Position numbers and translations under genes: made by a program
Shown: positions 59,131-64,000 of the stretch, piece after piece
Numbering within the stretch: the first letter of the stretch is position 1
Layout of the letters: the number at the start of each line of letters is the position of its first letter
Origin: Parus major
Lineage: Eukaryota; Chordata; Aves; Passeriformes; Paridae
Reading direction: 5' to 3'
Length of the DNA: 64,000 nucleotides
Assembly: GCF_001522545.3 (NCBI RefSeq)
Contig: NC_031768.1
Location: 113,995,861-114,059,860, forward strand
The notes under the pieces: generated by a model
Databases searched by the model: none
What the model saw: the letters and a program-made list of their open reading frames with translations, nothing else
Told to the model about the DNA's origin: nothing

Positions 59131-61834
59131 CCGGAGTGCTCGTGTGCCCCCGAGAGCACCTGGAACAGTTCTTTGGGGTGGTCTATGCAAGCGGCTTACA
59201 GCCTAAGGGAGAGGGATTTCTCACAAGGACATGTGATGGACAAGGGGAATGGCCTTAGGATGAAGGAAGGAGGGTTTAGGTGAAATATCAGGAAGAAATC
59301 CTTCCCTGTGAGGGTGCAGAGGCCCTGGCACAGGTTGCCCAGAGAATCTGTGGCCACCCGTGGATCCCTGGAAGTGTCCAAGGCTGGGTTGAACAGGGTT
59401 TGGAGCAGCCTGGGACAGTGGGAGGTGTCCCTGTCCATGGCAGAGGGTGGAATGGGATGAGCTTTAAGGTCCCTTCCCCAGTTTAGTGATTCTGATGCTC
59501 TTGCTGAGGTCAGTCAGCCTGAGGGGCTGTTGCAAACTCAGGCTGAAAGATGAGTACTTATAATTCACACTGCGCAAAGCAAGAATGTATGCTTAAATAA
59601 ATTCTAATGCATGATTATTTTTAGAAAATGGATGGAGAAAGGTGCTTCCTTTTATTTTCTTCTGAAGAAATGTTATTTCTTACTTACAGCGTGGTAGAAA
59701 CCTTATTCTGCTCTGGCTGCTCAAGAACACTTGGCAGCATCTACAGGTGCACCCCAAGGCATCTTGACTACAAGAGAGATTTGTTCTGTTTCAGTATTGA
59801 CTCTATTGAAAGGTAAATGCAGAATATTTATGAGTCTGTCTGCCAGCTCCACTTCACTCACCAGGCATCGCACTCAGGCTGCTCCTGTTATATCTCTGGA
59901 AAGTCTAGAGGTAGTTTTTTTGCTCTGCACTGTCCCAGAGTGGTTTTCTGTACTGCTGCTGTTGTTATAGTGCTCAATTGTGAAGAAAATCACCTGTGTA
60001 AGGAAAATCCTAGGAAAAAATAAAAACGGCAAAGCAAGACAAAACAACTAGGCCTGCCTTTTGTGTGAGAAATTGCATTCCAGCCAAGGAAATATCACCA
60101 GGTCCAGGGTACAGGAGGATTCCTTCTCATTTGATCGGAAGAGCAGAGAAACCAAGCGCCAAGTAGGCCTGGCTGGAGCCTGTTAGGAGTCAGCATTATC
60201 AGCAGAAAGTGTGGCCAGAGTGGCTCAGGCAGAACTTGGGGTGGCTCTGACCTGTACTGGCCACATCTGCTCTGTCCTTGCTAAGGTGGGCAAAGGCAAA
60301 TCTGACAACTGAGTCTGTGCTTTAGACTCTCACTCAGCTGTCTTAAAATCTGTCTAGAAAATGAAAGCATGCTTGGGTTTAGTTGGTTTATAGTACTTAA
60401 AAGTGGTCTTAAGGTATTCTTCAATAGCTATATCCTGAATTAAGGCTTCATGCCAGAGTTCTTTTATGCAAGCATTGTTCTAATAGACAGTGACTGTTCA
60501 TCTGGACTAGTTTTAATGTCTTTTTTTTCAATGTCTTCTGTTTTTGTTTTTTTTTTTAAGTTCCCATTGATTTTGTTGTATTGCTGTGAATGTTCACCCT
60601 TGCACTCTGGACAGTGGTTTTGGTTTTTTTTTCTTCATTCCACAGCTATGATACTTTGTTTTTTCCATGGTAGTAAAATCCTCTAAAGCACTAACCTGGT
60701 TGCAGCCTATAGCACTTTCTTGGAGAGTAATGCTGCTTCTCCCAGCCAGCACTGCAGTGTTCTCTGTGCAATTTTTCACTGTATTCTGTAGCCCCAGAAT
60801 CCATTGGTGTCTCTCAGGGTTCTGGAGGAGTGCCGTGTTTGGATTTTTAGCTTCAGAGTGGCAAGTGCATGATCTAAACTGTGGCATCTCAGCTATATTC
60901 TATATATTCTGTAGCTAAAGTCTATATATATTCTATAGCTATATTCTAGGAAACCTGGAGAAGCAAGCTGATCTTCACGAGGAACCGCTTACTCTTGAAA
61001 GTCGAGCAGTTTTGCAAGAGGTGCTGCAGAAGGTGAGATATAACCTTATATCGTTCTTTGTTTAAATTGCCTCTTGGAAACCTTAATATGCTTCAATAGT
61101 TTCTGCAGAACAACTTACTTCACCCAGAGCAATTCAGTGCATTGTAACATGTCGTGGACTGCTTCATGTCACTGGTGTCTTGTGTTATGCAAGATTTTCA
61201 GTAACTTTTCCTTCAGTTTCCATGGTAATTAGTATTTTCTGTTTATCAAGCACAGCATTAGGTTCCTATTTATGTCTCAGTAATTTGATATATTGTTTCT
61301 AGCTAGTTCTGATTCACTTCTCCAGATCTTCAGTTCACTTTTAGTCATGTTTCTTCTGCCTTTTGTGCAAATGGACTTAATGCTTTTGCTGTAACTTTGT
61401 CTTGAAATACTACATCATAAACCAAGTTGATGTTTTGCTCTCCTAAAATCTTGTGACTGCAAGTGGGAAGAGTTGGGAGCAAATAGGGGCAGGAAGTTGA
61501 CTGTGGAAGCTGAAGGTTGTCCAACAAAAGCTGAGTGTTTGGCTTTGACACTTACCAAGGCTGGCAAAAGTTACTGTGTGGACACAGTGAATGTTAGAGT
61601 TGGGTCAGCTTTAAAAGGATGGAAGTAGCAGGGAAAGGATCATATGAAAAGAATTGGTGATGTGAGATCAGATTTGAGCCCTTTCTGACATCCACACATG
61701 CTCTTTGTGTTGTCAAATTCTGTGTGTAACCAAGTACCCTGGTTCTTTTGCAGGTCGATACAATACTGAATGCCCTGGAGACAAGACTGACCGTGATTGA
61801 GTCCCGTGTGGCTACTCTGCACAGGCAGGTCTGA
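58656..61834 (+). CDS. MIS18A: MIS18A, Mis18-complex protein alpha (complete, 5 exons)
   Basis: Part of the Mis18 complex with MIS18B (OIP5) and M18BP1, which marks centromeres for CENP-A loading after mitosis. Exons are 58656-58902, 58980-59046, 59690-59812, 60939-61032 and 61754-61834: 612 nt, 203 residues (human about 233), all phases consistent, stop TGA. The Yippee-like Mis18 domain has both zinc CxxC pairs: CSGC at residues 56-59 and CSGC at 112-115, the latter in [20 protein letters not shown] and [10 protein letters not shown]. The C-terminal 60 residues ([10 protein letters not shown] onward; [19 protein letters not shown]) form a heptad-like coiled coil as in human. The start was placed at 58656 because upstream in-frame sequence leads back into a CR1. 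Human LLRCVSC is LLRSAAG here, so an extra cysteine pair seen in mammals is absent. Confidence 0.95.
59195..59495 (+). mobile_element. CR1 3' fragment in MIS18A intron 2
   Basis: Contains atcaggaagaaatccttccc, tgtgagggtgcagaggccct, ggcacaggttgcccagagaa, catccctggaagtgtcc-like sequence and ggtgtccctgtccatggcag, followed by tttaaggtcccttcccc. This is a standard CR1 3' end. Confidence 0.88.
60893..60938. repeat. TA-rich imperfect repeat at the MIS18A exon 4 acceptor
   Basis: Repeated variants of tctatatattctgtagcta run into the exon. The acceptor 'ttctatag' at 60938 is one of several near-identical AG sites (60913, 60938, 60949). Only the one ending at 60938 keeps the frame and restores SYILGNLEK, the counterpart of human SYVLGSSEK. 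Confidence 0.85.
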
Positions 61835-62045
61835 GAGGAAATACATCTTGAACTGTAGGAGAATGGCAAATGTAAAACTTGGCCCTGTAATCCTCTGGGA
61901 TCTGCGGGAACATTGCAAAAGCTGTGAGAGAGCTGAAAGCCATGGGTGGCATGTCCTGTGGGGGAGCAGTGCTGACTGAGACTGTGTCCTAGCCAAGGAA
62001 TTCCTCTTCTGTCCTTGAAGATGATACACCAGGGGTTTTCTTCTT

Positions 62046-62051
62046 AATAAA
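62046..62051 (+). terminator. MIS18A: MIS18A poly(A) signal AATAAA
   Basis: Canonical hexamer in 'ttcttaataaagactt', 212 nt after the stop codon and followed by a GT/T-rich stretch. It gives a short 3' UTR. Confidence 0.75.
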
Positions 62052-62069
62052 GACTTCTGATCAGTCAAC

Positions 62070-63444
62070 CTGTAGACTTGTGGTTTATTTAAATTTTTGT
62101 CTCTGAAAGCAAAGTGTTTATCTCCTGACTTCCCTGGTATTCAGTATCTACTGAACTGGGTATGCATTTTCCTAAGCAAATCAAAAACCTCCCTGTGATT
62201 CTGTAATTTCCAAAAGAACAGCATGAAGTCACTTTTCTTTTTTCTTGTCTCCATAGCTTTAGCTTGATTTGTGCTCAAAGGCAGGAATGACTCAATAAAC
62301 TGTATGTAGTGAATTGTTAGTTTGGTGGGGATTTGTTGCAAGTTCAGGGCTAAAATATGATGAAAGGGTTTTTTTGCACCATTAGATAAATGCTTTTCCA
62401 TGAGGTGTTGAAGGTAAGTTGTTTTACATCTCCAAAGGGAGGAAACCAAACCAGGCTGATGGCAGCACTCCTTTAAGCAATGTTTGCTATATGAGCAAGT
62501 AATTCAGCAGTTTTGTTGTGTTAATGCTGGTATTTCAATTGTGTTTGGTTTTCTGGGCATTTGACTAATTGTCAGTGCTTCTCATACAGTATGAGCGTTC
62601 CACCTAGTGTTTTTCAATAAAAGCAAGCAGTTGTGATATAAAGTAAAAATAATCTCAAAAAGTGGTTTGGGCTTTGTTTTTGGTTTTTTTTTCTTTGTTA
62701 CCCATCACAACTTGGCTTTACAACTGTGAGCTTTAAAAAGTTTTCTCCAAAAACTGCAAATTAATTTCCCCATTCTATCCCATTGGTTAGGCGCTGCTTC
62801 TCTTGGAAAAGCTTCTACCCTCCACCTTCACTGCCCTGTTTTGAAGTCGTGCTCCAGTTCAGCCTGTTGTGATGGGTCTTACATCCTTTTCTGTTCAGCA
62901 TTTTGTTACTGACAGACCTGCCAGAGGAGCTTCTATTACTGCAGTGTCATTTGTGGGGCAGTTTCTGCTCTAACAAGTTTTCAAATGCTGCTTAAGAGCA
63001 ATAGACCTCATTCTATATCTCTGAAGGTGAGAGAAGAGATGGTTGCATCCTGGGAGCCTGATTTTGGAATGTTTTATGGAATTGGCTGAATAGCTTTTAC
63101 TTCTAAGGTTTCTGTAGTCTGTCCATGGCAGGTCCAGCCTGTGCTTCAACTTGGAGCCCTCAGTCTGCAGGGAAATTAACCTTTGGGGAAGTTCTTACAG
63201 CTCTGCTTAATGCTTTATGAATTATGATGATTTTCTGGAAGTAGGCTGCCTATTCTGACCCATTTTCTTCTCTCTCCATGAGGACTGTGCCTGCTGAAAG
63301 GCTGAGGTGAGACCAAGATCTCCGACTGTCTTCCTGAGGCTGAAGCCGTGTTTGCTGTCAATGATGACATAGTGGAAGATGCTAAAGACTGAAAACTTCG
63401 GGATTTTTGCCCTGAATGCCAAGACTCTCTCTGCAGCTGTGCCC
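62070..63444. other. Intergenic region downstream of MIS18A, nothing recognised
   Basis: No exon, RNA gene or clear repeat was supported on either strand. In mammals the next gene in this direction (HUNK) is far away, so a gene-free stretch is expected. Confidence 0.55.
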
Positions 63445-64000
63445 TGTTGTCATGGGGTAGCTTTACCTTTAAGGCAGCTGAGGAAAGAGGGGAAGTTGAA
63501 GCTCCTGTTGGCTGATGGGAGTTCTTCCTCCTGACCAATTATCAGTCATTTCCAAGAATTGACAGCAGATCTGACCATTAAAAAGTGAATTCAACTTGTA
63601 AACACCCCCTTAAGAAGTACAGACAGTGTTCTCTCGCCCTCTTTTCGCTTCTGGCTTTTGACAAGGTAACAAGGCTCCGTTTTGGCCTCTCCCCCCCCCT
63701 CCAGGCCGACAAGGCCACGGGGTGGAGGGGGGAGGGGAGGGGGGAAGGGAATCAGCGCTGCTTAGCCGAGCTTGGTTTGCAGTTTTTGCCGCTGGACTGA
63801 AACCTGATACTATGAACTCTTGTAGCTTTTTAAGCTTCTAATTCTTTCACTACCTTGAGTAAACATACAGATTACTCCTTCTCTCAGAACGACAGAGAGA
63901 GAGAAAGACAATTAACAGAGAGAAGACATCATAGAACCACCAATGCAACAGTGAGGAAAAGAGTTAAGTTTTAAATAAGAGAGAGAGAATAAGAAGATGC
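63445..64000 (+). mobile_element. LTR-like element running off the window end
   Basis: From 'tgttgtcatggggtagcttt' the sequence looks like a passerine retroviral LTR. It has a U3-like stretch (ttggctgatgggagttcttc, gaccaattatcagtca), a 'ccattaaaaagtg' TATA-like block, a run of 'ttctctcgccctcttttcgc', then a GC-rich tract and an A/G-rich leader ending in repeated gagagag. No polyadenylation hexamer, primer-binding site or target duplication could be fixed, and the element is cut by the window edge. No viral gene is visible. Confidence 0.4.
63685..63750. repeat. C-run and G-run tract with pairing and G-quadruplex potential
   Basis: A run of nine C (63691-63699) is followed 18 bp later by a purine tract with several G runs of four or more (63718-63749). 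The two can pair as a hairpin (ggcctctcc... against ggggagg...), and the G-rich strand fits a quadruplex pattern. It lies inside the LTR-like element. Confidence 0.75.

Noticed and set aside
60430..60450. Decoy for MIS18A exon 4: 'caatag' followed by ctatatcctgaattaa
   Set aside because: It would give SYILN then a stop, with no donor; the true exon at 60939 continues with GNLEKQ and the coiled coil.

Overview
The window is vertebrate nuclear DNA and almost certainly from a bird. It has intron-split genes with GT-AG junctions, CpG-rich first exons, many truncated CR1 LINE fragments (the dominant avian interspersed repeat) and LTR-type insertions. A songbird is my guess, but only weakly supported. 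The gene order URB1 - MRAP - MIS18A, with MRAP on the opposite strand to its neighbours, matches the order remembered for human chromosome 21q22.1, in inverted view.

Layout. 1-7140: intergenic, no supported exon; a CR1 tail lies just before the URB1 promoter. 7296-47621 (+): URB1, complete, rebuilt here as 39 coding exons whose phases all agree (6846 nt, 2281 aa; human about 2271 aa). 47622-48714: probable URB1 3' UTR and poly(A) signals. 48715-50560: an unusual CpG-dense block. It has a degenerate ~10-bp tandem repeat centred on CGA, a GC-rich cassette present twice, and a solo-LTR-like element inserted in one cassette copy. 52457-57688 (-): MRAP. Two exons are certain (start exon and membrane exon) and one terminal exon is probable. 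58075-58480: CR1. 58656-61834 (+): MIS18A, complete in five exons (612 nt, 203 aa). 61835-63445: intergenic. About 63445-64000: the start of an LTR-like element running off the window.

Roles. URB1 acts in the nucleolus in pre-60S ribosome assembly. MRAP is a small membrane accessory protein for the ACTH receptor MC2R. MIS18A primes centromeres for CENP-A deposition. The three are not a functional pathway; they are neighbours by conserved synteny. MRAP and MIS18A are head to head, with start codons 968 bp apart.

The most unusual part is 48715-50560, which known gene features do not explain. No tRNA, rRNA, CRISPR or bacterial-type feature was seen. All repeat-family names are from recognition of sequence by eye, not from a database search.
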